Shown: positions 54,906-62,640 of the stretch, piece by piece
Numbering within the stretch: position 1 is the first letter of the stretch
How the letters are laid out: every line of letters starts with the position of its first letter
Assembly: GCA_019694215.1 (NCBI GenBank)
Contig: JAIBCK010000001.1
Coordinates: forward strand, 53,219 to 117,218
Direction: 5' to 3'
Length of the DNA: 64,000 nucleotides
DNA from: Thermoflexales bacterium
GTDB lineage: Bacteria > Chloroflexota > Anaerolineae > J036 > Brachytrichaceae
Notes under the pieces: generated by a model
The model's input: only the letters and a program-made list of their open reading frames with translations
Databases searched by the model: none
Told to the model about the DNA's origin: nothing
Program-made: the position numbers and the translations under genes

Positions 54906-55694
54906 ATGCAGGCAACCGTAATCACCATCACCTCGGGCAAGGGCGGCGTGGGCAAGACCACCACGGCGGCCAATTTGGGTTGCGCACTTGCGTTGCGCGG
55001 CCAGAAGGTCGTCATCATCGATGGCGACATCGGTCTGCGCAACCTGGACATCGTCATGGGCCTCGAAAACCGCATCGTCTACGATGCCGTTGACTATGTC
55101 GAAGGTCGCTGCAAGCTCAAGCAGGCCCTCATCCGCGACAAGCGCGCGCCAGAGCTGTATCTGCTGGCCACCGCCCAGACGCGCGACAAGACCGCGATGA
55201 ACCCGGAGAAGATGAGTGCCCTGTGCGACGAGCTGCGCCCAGACTTCGACTTCATCATCGTCGACTCGCCCGCGGGCATCGAGCAGGGCTTCGAGACCTG
55301 CCTCGCCCCGGCCGACCGCTGCCTGGTCGTGACCAACCCCGAGGTCTCCTCCGTCCGCGATTCGGACCGTGTGATCGGGCTGATCGAGTCCAAGGAGAAG
55401 GATCGCACAACGCACCTGATTATCAACCGGCTGTCCGCCGCCCGCGTGAAGAAGCAGGACATGCTCTCGGTCGAGGACATCCAGGAGGTGCTGTCCACCG
55501 CCATTATTGGCGTGGTGCCCGAGGATGAAAGCATTCTGTCGTCGACCAACAAGGGCGTGCCCGTGGCCCTCGGCGGCAAGGGCGCGGCGGCAGTTGCCTA
55601 CAGCGAGATCGCCCGCCGCCTCATGGGCGAGGACGTCCCGCTGCAACCGCTTCAGTCGGGTGGATTCCTTCAGCGCCTGTTCGGGCGCAGCTGA
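54906..55694 (+). CDS. minD: Septum-site ATPase MinD
   Basis: Membrane-cycling ATPase that recruits MinC; 262 residues. The deviant Walker A is SGKGGVGKTTTAANLG (10-25). IIDGDIGLRNLDIVMGLENR and FIIVDSPAGIEQGF are MinD signatures. The C-terminus FLQRLFGR is the amphipathic membrane-targeting helix. Confidence 0.97.
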   Translation: MQATVITITSGKGGVGKTTTAANLGCALALRGQKVVIIDGDIGLRNLDIVMGLENRIVYDAVDYVEGRCKLKQALIRDKRAPELYLLATAQTRDKTAMNPEKMSALCDELRPDFDFIIVDSPAGIEQGFETCLAPADRCLVVTNPEVSSVRDSDRVIGLIESKEKDRTTHLIINRLSAARVKKQDMLSVEDIQEVLSTAIIGVVPEDESILSSTNKGVPVALGGKGAAAVAYSEIARRLMGEDVPLQPLQSGGFLQRLFGRS

Positions 55695-55705
55695 GGGGCG
55701 ACATC

Positions 55706-55969
55706 ATGAGCATGTTCAAACAGTGGTTCGGCGGCCGCAAGTCCGCAGCCGAGGCCAAGAGCCGGCTCAAGTTCGTCCTCATCCACGACCGCGCCGAGAT
55801 CGCGCCGGGCATGCTCGAGGCCATCCGCGACGACATCATCGACGTCATCGCCGACCGCTTGCAGATCGAGCGTGACCGCGTGGCGGTTAACATCGAGGAC
55901 GAAGGCGGCGAGCGCCGCCTGATGGTCGATATTCCACTGGCCCCTGCGCGACGACGCCAGGGCAGCTAA
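55706..55969 (+). CDS. minE: Division topological factor MinE
   Basis: Stimulates MinD ATPase and drives pole-to-pole cycling; 87 residues. AAEAKSRLKFVLIHDRAEI holds the anti-MinCD helix, and the C-terminal DIIDVIADRLQIERDRVAV is the dimerisation domain. GAGGGG precedes the ATG. Confidence 0.94.
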   Translation: MSMFKQWFGGRKSAAEAKSRLKFVLIHDRAEIAPGMLEAIRDDIIDVIADRLQIERDRVAVNIEDEGGERRLMVDIPLAPARRRQGS

Positions 55970-55979
55970 GCAAAGGCAG

Positions 55980-57080
55980 ATGCCCGACCGTCGTTACTGG
56001 CGCCACTTCGATTACCTGCTGATCGGCCTGATCGGCCTGCTCGTCATCGGCGGCATCTTCATGGTCCGCTCCGCCACGCGAGGCGACCCACTCATCGAGG
56101 GATTGCCGCTTGCGCAGGGTGTGACGGCGCTGGCCGGCCTCGGGTTGATGTTCGTCATCATCATCACCGACTACACGATTCTGCGCAGCGCGGCCTGGGT
56201 GATCTACATCGTGACCGTCGCCGCGTTGATTGCCGTGCTCGCGGTCGGCACCGACCGCTTCGGGGCCCGGCGCTGGTTTCAGATCGGCGGCTTTGACCTG
56301 CAACCGGGCGAGGTGGCCAAGATCCTGCTTACGGTCGTCGTCGCCCATATCATCGCCAGCCAGCAGGGGCGCCGACCCTACCTTCAGACGATCGGCGTGA
56401 CATTGCTCGCCGTGGCGCCGTGCGTGGCGCTGATCATGCGCCAGCCCAACCTGAGCACCGCACTCACCATCGTTTTCATCTGGCTGGCGCTGGTGTTCGT
56501 AGGCGGGATCGAGCGTCAGCACGCCATCATCATGGCCATCACCGGGATCGCGATGATCCTGATCGTTTCGCAACTGGGCCTGATCCAGGGCTACCAGATC
56601 GAGCGCATCGAGAAGCTGCTGGGCATCAACGTCGAAGCGGGAGACACGTACCAGATCGATCAGGCACGCCTGGCGCTGTCGTCGGGTGGGCTCCTTGGCC
56701 TGGGCTATCAGAACGGCACCTTCTCGCAGCTGCGCCTGGTGCCGGCCCGTCACACCGACTTCATCTTCTCTGTGATCGGGGAGGAGCTCGGCTTCGCCGG
56801 AGCCTTCGGCTTCATGGTGCTGATCCTGCTGGTCATCCTGCGCGCGCTGCGTGCCGCCTGGCTGGCCCACGACACATTTGGCCGGCTGCTGTGCGTGGGC
56901 ATCGCGTCAATGCTCTTTCTGCAGGCCTACACCAACATCGGCATGCAGCTCGGCATCCTGCCCGTCACCGGCGTGGTCCTGCCCTTTGTCAGTTACGGGC
57001 GCAGCAATTTGCTCACGCTGCTCGCGGCCATCGGCATCGTCGAAAGCGTGGTGATGCGCTACAAACGCCTGGAATTCTGA
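55980..57080 (+). CDS. rodA: Peptidoglycan glycosyltransferase RodA
   Basis: SEDS polymerase of the elongasome; 366 residues and about ten helices. LQPGEVAKILL, MRQPNLSTALTI and PARHTDFIFSVIGEELGF with the catalytic Asp260 are the family signatures; VSYGRSNLL ends the protein. It pairs with the PBP2 six genes upstream. This is the last gene of the operon, convergent with rsfS after 7 nt. Confidence 0.93.
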   Translation: MPDRRYWRHFDYLLIGLIGLLVIGGIFMVRSATRGDPLIEGLPLAQGVTALAGLGLMFVIIITDYTILRSAAWVIYIVTVAALIAVLAVGTDRFGARRWFQIGGFDLQPGEVAKILLTVVVAHIIASQQGRRPYLQTIGVTLLAVAPCVALIMRQPNLSTALTIVFIWLALVFVGGIERQHAIIMAITGIAMILIVSQLGLIQGYQIERIEKLLGINVEAGDTYQIDQARLALSSGGLLGLGYQNGTFSQLRLVPARHTDFIFSVIGEELGFAGAFGFMVLILLVILRALRAAWLAHDTFGRLLCVGIASMLFLQAYTNIGMQLGILPVTGVVLPFVSYGRSNLLTLLAAIGIVESVVMRYKRLEF

Positions 57081-57087
57081 CGGGTGG

Positions 57088-57474
57088 CTACTGCAGGCGC
57101 AGCAGCACCGGGGCGTCCGCCCACAGCGTCTCGAGCCCGTAGAAGGCGCGCAGACGCGGGGTCATGACATGCACGATCACATCCCCAAAGTCGAGCAGCA
57201 GCCAGCCCGACTCGGGCGAGCCTTCGCTGGCGCGCGGCGAAACACCGAGTGACGCGCGGGCGGTCTTGCGGACATGTGAAGCCACGGCATCGAGCTGGCG
57301 CTCCGATGCCGCGGAACAGATCACAAAGTAATCGGCGACGCTTGAATGCTTGCGCAGGTCGAGCAGGAGGGTGTTTTCGGCCTTCTTGTCATCCGCCGCC
57401 GTTGCAATGAGGCGGCCGAGGGCCATTGGATCCGCGGGTGCCTTGGCCCGCTTGAGCGTGGAAGTGGATGGAAT
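57088..57474 (-). CDS. rsfS: Ribosomal silencing factor RsfS (probable AUU start)
   Basis: Binds uL14 and blocks subunit joining in starvation. From the ATG at 57426 the product is 112 residues with DKKAENTLLLDLRKHSSVADYFVICSA, represented by HSSVADYFVICSAASERQ, and LLDFGDVIVHVMTPRLRAFY. That ATG has no SD. An in-frame ATT at 57474 has AAGGAG eight nt upstream, just behind a perfect TATAAT promoter, and would add 16 residues (IPSTSTLKRAKAPADP). AUU starts are known for self-regulated infC, so I annotate the longer form with 57426 as alternative. Confidence 0.85.
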   Translation of the reverse strand: MPSTSTLKRAKAPADPMALGRLIATAADDKKAENTLLLDLRKHSSVADYFVICSAASERQLDAVASHVRKTARASLGVSPRASEGSPESGWLLLDFGDVIVHVMTPRLRAFYGLETLWADAPVLLRLQ

Positions 57475-57482
57475 AGCGCGTT

Positions 57483-57488
57483 CTCCTT
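57483..57488 (-). promoter_or_regulatory. Strong Shine-Dalgarno (AAGGAG) of rsfS
   Basis: Its spacing fits an ATT at 57474 (8 nt) and not the ATG at 57426 (56 nt). It is the reason for proposing a non-AUG start. Confidence 0.6.
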
Positions 57489-57497
57489 ACTTTTTGC

Positions 57498-57503
57498 ATT
57501 ATA
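57498..57503 (-). promoter_or_regulatory. -10 box (TATAAT) of rsfS
   Basis: Perfect consensus overlapping by two bases the opposite-strand TATACT of the Amt-like gene. Confidence 0.55.
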
Positions 57504-57507
57504 TACT
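57502..57507 (+). promoter_or_regulatory. -10 box (TATACT) of the Amt-like gene
   Basis: Five of six matches, ending 9 nt before a TTG codon at 57517; no SD is present, so leaderless TTG initiation is implied. Confidence 0.45.
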
Positions 57508-57516
57508 CCGGCGCAG

Positions 57517-59217
57517 TTGAACCCGCAAGCCACCCTCATCGAATTTCTGCTGCCCCTTGGCCTCTGGCTGACCCTGACCGCGGCGGCACCGCGCCGCCTT
57601 GAGGGCCGCGCCGCGCTGGCAGGTCTGCTCGCGCTTGCGACGGCGACCCTGTGCATGGTCGCCGCGGGCTTTGCCTTGATGCTCGGGGGGAGCGCCCCCA
57701 CGCGCGGGCTGGATGCATCGCTGGCGATCACGGTCAACGGGACGCGCTGGGCGTTCGCGGGTTGGAAGGGCTTTGGGCTGGTCGGCATTTTGGATGCGCT
57801 GCCCGGCCTGATCTGGGCACTTCCCCTCGCGCAGGCGGCGGCGATGTTGGCCGCGGGCTGGGCATGGCGATCGAGCTCGCTCGTACGCATCATGGTGCTG
57901 TCCGCCCTCGTGGTTTTGGCCTTTGCACTGACCGGGATGTGGATGTGGGGCGGAGGCCTCGGCACGACGCTCGGTCACGTCTTTCGCCTCGGGCACGGGC
58001 CTATTGATTTTGGCGGCTTGGGCGTGGTCGGCCTGATCGCCGGCGCGGCATCGGTGGCGGCCGCCCGCCGGGTGGAGCCCGACGCCAACCGGGATCGCCT
58101 GACGGAATCTCCCAATCCACTGCGGGCGATGACGGGCGGGTTGCTGGTCGTCATCGGCGCAGCCGCCCTACAGCCCGGCCTCGACGGGGCGGCCTGGGCG
58201 ACCTATCTCACCAACCTGTTGATGGCCGCGCTCATCGCGGCCGTCGTCGCTGCGGGATATGCCACCTTCACAACACGACGCACTGCGCTGGACCGGGCCG
58301 CCGCGGCCGCCGTCGCGGCGGCCATCATGGTTTCCCCCGGCGCGGGAGGGCTCCCCACTGGAGTTTGCGCGGGGCTGGGCGTCGTGGCTGGGTTGCTCGT
58401 GATCGTTGGAGAATTTGTGCTCGCGCGGGCGGCATCGGGCGATTCCGGACAGGGGGTGGCGGCCGTGACGCGCGGGGTACTGCCCGCCCTGATTGGCTTC
58501 GCGGCCGCCGGCTTCTTCGCGGATGGCAGCCTGGGTGCGGGTTGGAACGCCATCGGCGTGCAGTCATATCTCAACATCGCGGGGATGGGTGTGCTCGGCG
58601 CGTTGGCCGGCGATACCGGGCAATTGACCGCCCAGCTGGCCTTTGTGGGCCTGGCAGGCGTGACCGCCGTTGTGCTCGGCCTGCCTGTGCGCGGGCTGGC
58701 CCCCGTGGCACTGCCAGCCCTGGCAGACGCGGAAGCGTGGTCGCCGGAGGCTGAGGCCGCGACGCGCGAGGCGTGGGCGAGTGACGAGGCGCCGGACCTC
58801 GCTGTCGCTGCCGAGGAGCCCAACTCCGACATCGCCGCGGAGCCCGAGCCAGTGTTCGCCCCACGGTCAGCCAACCTGGGGGTTGAGCCAACGGGCGGGC
58901 TGAGCAAGCCCGCGCAGGCCGGAAGCGACCCGGAAGAACCGCCCCAACCCACCGAGGTGGCCCCGATGCCGGCACCGCCGCCCCTCCAGCGTGCGCGGCC
59001 GGAGCAGCGCCCGGTTGAGCCCCCCACGCCGCCAGGCGCGGTCCCGCCACAACGGGCGCACGAGCCAACCCTGTTGGAACGGCTGCGTCTGAGCCGACAG
59101 GCCCGGCCAAAGCCAGCGGGGCAGGCGCGCCGGGTAGCCTATCCGGTGCGCGTCGGGGGCCGGCGCGTGGTCATGCGCGCCATCCCGCGTGACGAAGAAC
59201 CGCCCAAGGCCGAGTAG
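57517..59217 (+). CDS. Ammonium-transporter-like membrane protein lacking pore histidines, long Pro-rich tail
   Basis: A 566-residue protein. Residues about 1-420 hold about 11 hydrophobic helices that align by eye with Amt/AmtB: MWMWGGGLGTTLG, PIDFGGLGVVGLIAGAAS and GGLPTGVCAGLGVVAG. Asp164 matches the conserved DFAGG Asp, but the twin-histidine positions are Gly172 and apparently Arg, so normal ammonium conduction is doubtful. A 145-residue acidic then Pro/Arg-rich cytoplasmic tail follows. The start is TTG at 57517 behind TATACT; longer frames run through rsfS. The Amt relationship is remote. Confidence 0.6.
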   Translation: MNPQATLIEFLLPLGLWLTLTAAAPRRLEGRAALAGLLALATATLCMVAAGFALMLGGSAPTRGLDASLAITVNGTRWAFAGWKGFGLVGILDALPGLIWALPLAQAAAMLAAGWAWRSSSLVRIMVLSALVVLAFALTGMWMWGGGLGTTLGHVFRLGHGPIDFGGLGVVGLIAGAASVAAARRVEPDANRDRLTESPNPLRAMTGGLLVVIGAAALQPGLDGAAWATYLTNLLMAALIAAVVAAGYATFTTRRTALDRAAAAAVAAAIMVSPGAGGLPTGVCAGLGVVAGLLVIVGEFVLARAASGDSGQGVAAVTRGVLPALIGFAAAGFFADGSLGAGWNAIGVQSYLNIAGMGVLGALAGDTGQLTAQLAFVGLAGVTAVVLGLPVRGLAPVALPALADAEAWSPEAEAATREAWASDEAPDLAVAAEEPNSDIAAEPEPVFAPRSANLGVEPTGGLSKPAQAGSDPEEPPQPTEVAPMPAPPPLQRARPEQRPVEPPTPPGAVPPQRAHEPTLLERLRLSRQARPKPAGQARRVAYPVRVGGRRVVMRAIPRDEEPPKAE

Positions 59218-59279
59218 CGTCACTGCTGAGGATTCCATGAGGGCGATGCAATCGCACCGCCCTTCGGCATGCGGACAAG

Positions 59280-59285
59280 GACAAT
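59280..59285 (+). promoter_or_regulatory. Putative -10 box (GACAAT) of the DsbA-like gene
   Basis: Ends 8 nt before the ATG at 59294 and supports the start that gives a lipoprotein signal. Confidence 0.4.
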
Positions 59286-59293
59286 ACGCGCCC

Positions 59294-60082
59294 ATGGCCT
59301 CCGGTCGCTCGCCCTTCGCCTTTGTGCTGGTCGCGCTGCTCGTCGCATGTGGCGGTGCCACGCCTGCTCCATCACCCGCACCAACGACAGCCCCTGCGGC
59401 GACAGCGGCAGCGACCTCCCCCGCAACCAGGCCCCCTGTGGCAACCGCCAGCCCCGCGCCGGTCGCAACCACGGTGGCGACCCCAGCAACAGCGGCCACT
59501 GCGACCAAACCCGGTCCATCCGTGACGTTCAAGGGTCTCACACAGGGCAGGACCGAAGATGGCTTTCCAACGTTGGGCTCCCCCGACGCGAAAGTCACCC
59601 TCACGGAGTATGGCGACTTTCTCTGACCGGTTTGCCGCGGTCACGTGCTGACCGAAGAGCCCGTGTTGATCGAGGAATTCGTCCGAACCGGGAAAGTTAG
59701 AATCGTCTTCCGGGATGTCCTCAGCCATGGCGAATACAGCATTCGCACGCATGAGGCGGGTGCGTGTGCCGCGCAGCAGGGCTACTTCTGGGACCTGCAC
59801 GAGATTTTGTATCGCGATCAGCCCGAGGTATCTTCGACGCCTGAGGCCGGTCTCGCCGCACTGATGAAGAAGAAGGCGGCTGCAATCGCGGGGCTGGACA
59901 GCGTCGCGTTCGGTGCCTGCGTCGACGGGCGGCAGATGCGCGAGCGTGTCACGACCGTGGATGCCGAGCAGCGCAAGCGCGGCATCAGCACCCAACCCAT
60001 CTTCGAGGTGGCCGGTCAGCGTCTGTTCGGCAGCCGGCCCATTGCCGCCTGGCGCGAGCTCCTCACGATGGCGACCCGGTAG
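59294..60082 (+). CDS. DsbA-like thioredoxin-fold lipoprotein, probable selenoprotein (UGA at codon 111)
   Basis: Read through the single TGA (59624-59626), this is a 262-residue protein. The signal MASGRSPFAFVLVALLVAC has a lipobox with Cys19, followed by an Ala/Pro/Thr linker (about 22-75) and a DsbA/thioredoxin_4 domain. LTEYGDFL-U-PVCRGH places Sec111 at the first Cys of CxxC (partner Cys114). GYFWDLHEILYRDQ and the cis-Pro region GISTQPIFEVAGQ follow, all in frame and stop-free to 60082. A 17-nt hairpin starts 11 nt after the UGA. It is expected to act outside the membrane as a thiol-disulfide or peroxide oxidoreductase. The alternative is a nonsense mutation or sequencing error. Confidence 0.75.
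59624..59654 (+). promoter_or_regulatory. Putative bacterial SECIS element with its UGA
   Basis: After the UGA come 11 nt (CCGGUUUGCCG), then CGGUCACGUGCUGACCG (59638-59654). This is a perfect 6-bp stem with a 5-nt loop containing GU. The E. coli fdhF minimal element is likewise 17 nt starting 11 nt after UGA, with a loop GU pair. The bulged U of fdhF is absent here. UGACCG also occurs at the UGA itself, so an alternative hairpin hiding the UGA is possible. Confidence 0.65.
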
Positions 60083-60095
60083 TTGATCTCAACCG

Positions 60096-62507
60096 TCAGG
60101 CAGTCACGGCCGTTTCCGGCACGTCGATGGCCGTTCCACAGGCAAGGCACTTGGCCTTGCCCTGCCCCGCATCCACCATCAGGCCGCCATCCCCGGTCGG
60201 ACAGGCCAGGGGCAGCGGCCGCTGCCAGGTCGTGAAGTCGCAATTGGGGTAATTGACGCAGCCGTAGAAGGCGCGATTGCCCTTCTTCATGCGGCGCTCG
60301 GTGAGCTTGCCTCCGCATTTCGGACAGACCACGCCGGGGATCGTCAACGGCGCAGTATGCGTGCACTTCGGATAACGCTCGCAGCCGATGAAGCGGCCGG
60401 TCCGGCTGGTGCGATACACCAGCCGCCCTTCCTGGCAGGTCGGGCACATCTCACCGGTGTATTCGATCACGCGGGCGACCTTGACGATCGATGCGGTCGC
60501 ATCCTGCACGCTGGCACGGAAGGGGTCATAGAACTCGTGCAGCACTGGCTGCCAGGCCCGCGTGCCGGACTCGATGTCGTCGAGCTCCTCCTCCACGTGA
60601 GCGGTGAAGCCAACATCGATATAACGGGCGAAGTTTCCCACCAACAGGTCGTTGACCTGAAAGCCAAGCTCGGTCGGGCGGAGTTGCTTTCCCTCGCGCG
60701 TGACATACGCGCGCGACTGAATCGTGCCCATGATCGTGGCGTAGGTGCTGGGCCGGCCGATGCCATATTCTTCGAGCGCCTTAACCAGGCTGGCCTCGGT
60801 GTAGCGGGGCGGCGGCGCGGTGAAGTGCTGCTCCGGGAGGAGCCGGCGCAGGTCGAGGACTTCGCCCACCTCGACGCTCGGCAGGCGTCGATCGCGGCCT
60901 TCCTCATCGTCGCCCGCGGTGTCGCCTTCGTCACGGCCTTCCTCGTAGACCCGCAGAAAGCCGGCGAACTTGATCACAGAGCCGGTGGCGCGGAAGTGAT
61001 ATTGCGGCGGTGCGTCCTGCACCACGGGCGCACCCAGCGTCTGCGCGTCGATGTCAATCGTCGTGGCATCAAAGATGGCATTCGACATCTGGCTGGCAAG
61101 GAAGCGCTTCCAGATCAGGTCGTACAAGCGGAACTGGTCGGGTTCGAGGTGCGCCTTGAGTGACTCGGGCGTGCGGAACACCGATGTCGGTCGGATGGCC
61201 TCGTGGGCCTCCTGAGCGTTCTTGGCGCGCGAGGTGTATTTCGGCGGCGCGTCGGGCAGGAAGTCGTCGCCATAGCGCTCCGTGATAAAGGCGCGCGCTT
61301 CGGTCTGGGCAACCTCGGCCACGTTCACCGAGTCCGTGCGCATGTACGTGATCAGGCCCACGGTGCCCTCACCGATGTCGATGCCCTCGTAAAGTTGCTG
61401 TGCGGCGGCCATGGCACGGCGGGCGTTGAAGTTCAGCTTGCGGCTGGCCTCCTGCTGCATCGTGCTGGTGATGAACGGCGCCGCGGGTTTCCGCTGGCGA
61501 TCCTTGCGATCGACGCGGAAGACGCGCCAGGTGGCCTTCTCCACCGCATCGACGATGGCCGCCGCGTCTGCGGCCGTGCGCAGATCGGGGTCGCCACCGC
61601 GCAGCTTGAAGAGCCGCGCAAGAAAAGCGGGATCCTGCTGGTGCTTGGAGAGCTCGGCTTCGAGCGACCAGTACTCGACCGGGACAAATGCCAGAATCTC
61701 GCGTTCACGCTCAACAACCAGACGGAGCGCGACAGATTGCACGCGCCCGGCGCTCAGGCCGCGCCGGCTGAGCTTGTCACTGACCAACGGACTGAGGTTA
61801 TATCCAACCAGTCGGTCCAGAATCCGGCGTGCCTGCTGCGCATCGACCTGGTTCATGTCGATTTCACGCGGATTGGCGAAGGCGTGCTTGATGGCGTCCT
61901 CGGTGATCTCGTGGAACTCCACGCGCCGCACCTGTTTGCCGCTCAGCTCGGCTTCGAGCGCTCGGCTGAGGTGCCAGGAAATCGCCTCGCCCTCCCGGTC
62001 AGGGTCTGTGGCGAGCCAGATTTCGGGCGCTGCCGCGGCGATCTGGCGAAGCTCTTTCACCGTTTTGCGCTTGGCCATCGGCACGATGTAGGTCGGCTCG
62101 AAGTTGCTCGCCACATCGACGCCCAGCCGGCTCTTGGGGAGGTCGCGGATGTGACCGACCGAAGGGCGCACGGAAAAACGCACGCCGAGAAACTTGCCGA
62201 TGGTCTTGGCCTTGGCCGGGGACTCTACGATCACGAGCGGGCGGCTGCGCGAGCCATCGCCGCCACTGGTGGCCTTCTTCCCGGCTGTTTTGCCACCCGC
62301 TTTTGTTGCGCGCGGCTTGGCCTCACGAGGCTGAACCGGAGGCGGCGTCATGCCAGCATGGCCGTCGGTGCGGCCCATGCGAAAAAGGCGATCACTCCCG
62401 CACACCGGACAGGTGCCCTGTGTGGCGGGCGACCCGTTTGCGAAGAAGATCGGGGTCGGATTTTTCAGCTCGCGCTTGGCGCGGCACTTAAAGCAGAACG
62501 CTTCCAT
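60096..62507 (-). CDS. topA: DNA topoisomerase I with N-terminal DUF5679-type zinc ribbon
   Basis: Relaxes negative supercoils; 803 residues. An extra N-terminal CxxC...CxxC ribbon (CFKCRAKRELK, TCPVCGSDRLF; about 5-45) and a Lys/Gly-rich linker precede the TOPRIM domain (PLVIVESPAKAKTIGKFL, LATDPDREGEAISWHL). The catalytic Tyr388 is in GLITYMRTDSVN. Three C-terminal zinc fingers follow (CPTCQEG, CPKCGGKL, CLACGTAI). The start at 62507 gives the ribbon. No promoter box is obvious; a 126-nt gap separates it from the glycosyltransferase gene. Confidence 0.95.
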   Translation of the reverse strand: MEAFCFKCRAKRELKNPTPIFFANGSPATQGTCPVCGSDRLFRMGRTDGHAGMTPPPVQPREAKPRATKAGGKTAGKKATSGGDGSRSRPLVIVESPAKAKTIGKFLGVRFSVRPSVGHIRDLPKSRLGVDVASNFEPTYIVPMAKRKTVKELRQIAAAAPEIWLATDPDREGEAISWHLSRALEAELSGKQVRRVEFHEITEDAIKHAFANPREIDMNQVDAQQARRILDRLVGYNLSPLVSDKLSRRGLSAGRVQSVALRLVVEREREILAFVPVEYWSLEAELSKHQQDPAFLARLFKLRGGDPDLRTAADAAAIVDAVEKATWRVFRVDRKDRQRKPAAPFITSTMQQEASRKLNFNARRAMAAAQQLYEGIDIGEGTVGLITYMRTDSVNVAEVAQTEARAFITERYGDDFLPDAPPKYTSRAKNAQEAHEAIRPTSVFRTPESLKAHLEPDQFRLYDLIWKRFLASQMSNAIFDATTIDIDAQTLGAPVVQDAPPQYHFRATGSVIKFAGFLRVYEEGRDEGDTAGDDEEGRDRRLPSVEVGEVLDLRRLLPEQHFTAPPPRYTEASLVKALEEYGIGRPSTYATIMGTIQSRAYVTREGKQLRPTELGFQVNDLLVGNFARYIDVGFTAHVEEELDDIESGTRAWQPVLHEFYDPFRASVQDATASIVKVARVIEYTGEMCPTCQEGRLVYRTSRTGRFIGCERYPKCTHTAPLTIPGVVCPKCGGKLTERRMKKGNRAFYGCVNYPNCDFTTWQRPLPLACPTGDGGLMVDAGQGKAKCLACGTAIDVPETAVTA

Positions 62508-62622
62508 GCTTCTCGATGTCGGACTGCGTCACCATCTGCCCCGCAGGCATCGCACGAGGCGATGTCGCCGGGCAGGCTTGGCTGGCCTGGGATCTGTTTG
62601 GGCGGGGAGGGCCTTGCTCAAG

Positions 62623-62640
62623 CGCCTGACGGATCAGGCG
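62623..62640. other. Hairpin at the glycosyltransferase stop codon
   Basis: CGCCTGA-CGGA-TCAGGCG forms a perfect 7-bp stem that includes the stop. No T-run follows, so it may be a weak terminator or mRNA-end structure between the glycosyltransferase and topA. Confidence 0.4.

Noticed and set aside
59294..60082. Plain pseudogene interpretation of the DsbA-like gene
   Set aside because: The stop is TGA exactly at the redox Cys, the 3' frame is intact, and a SECIS-sized hairpin sits at the right distance; it remains possible only if sel genes are missing.
62508..62633. Small cysteine-containing peptide (SCDACGADGD) between the glycosyltransferase and topA
   Set aside because: No credible start or SD, it overlaps the topA start in another frame, and the other frames give equally plausible short peptides.
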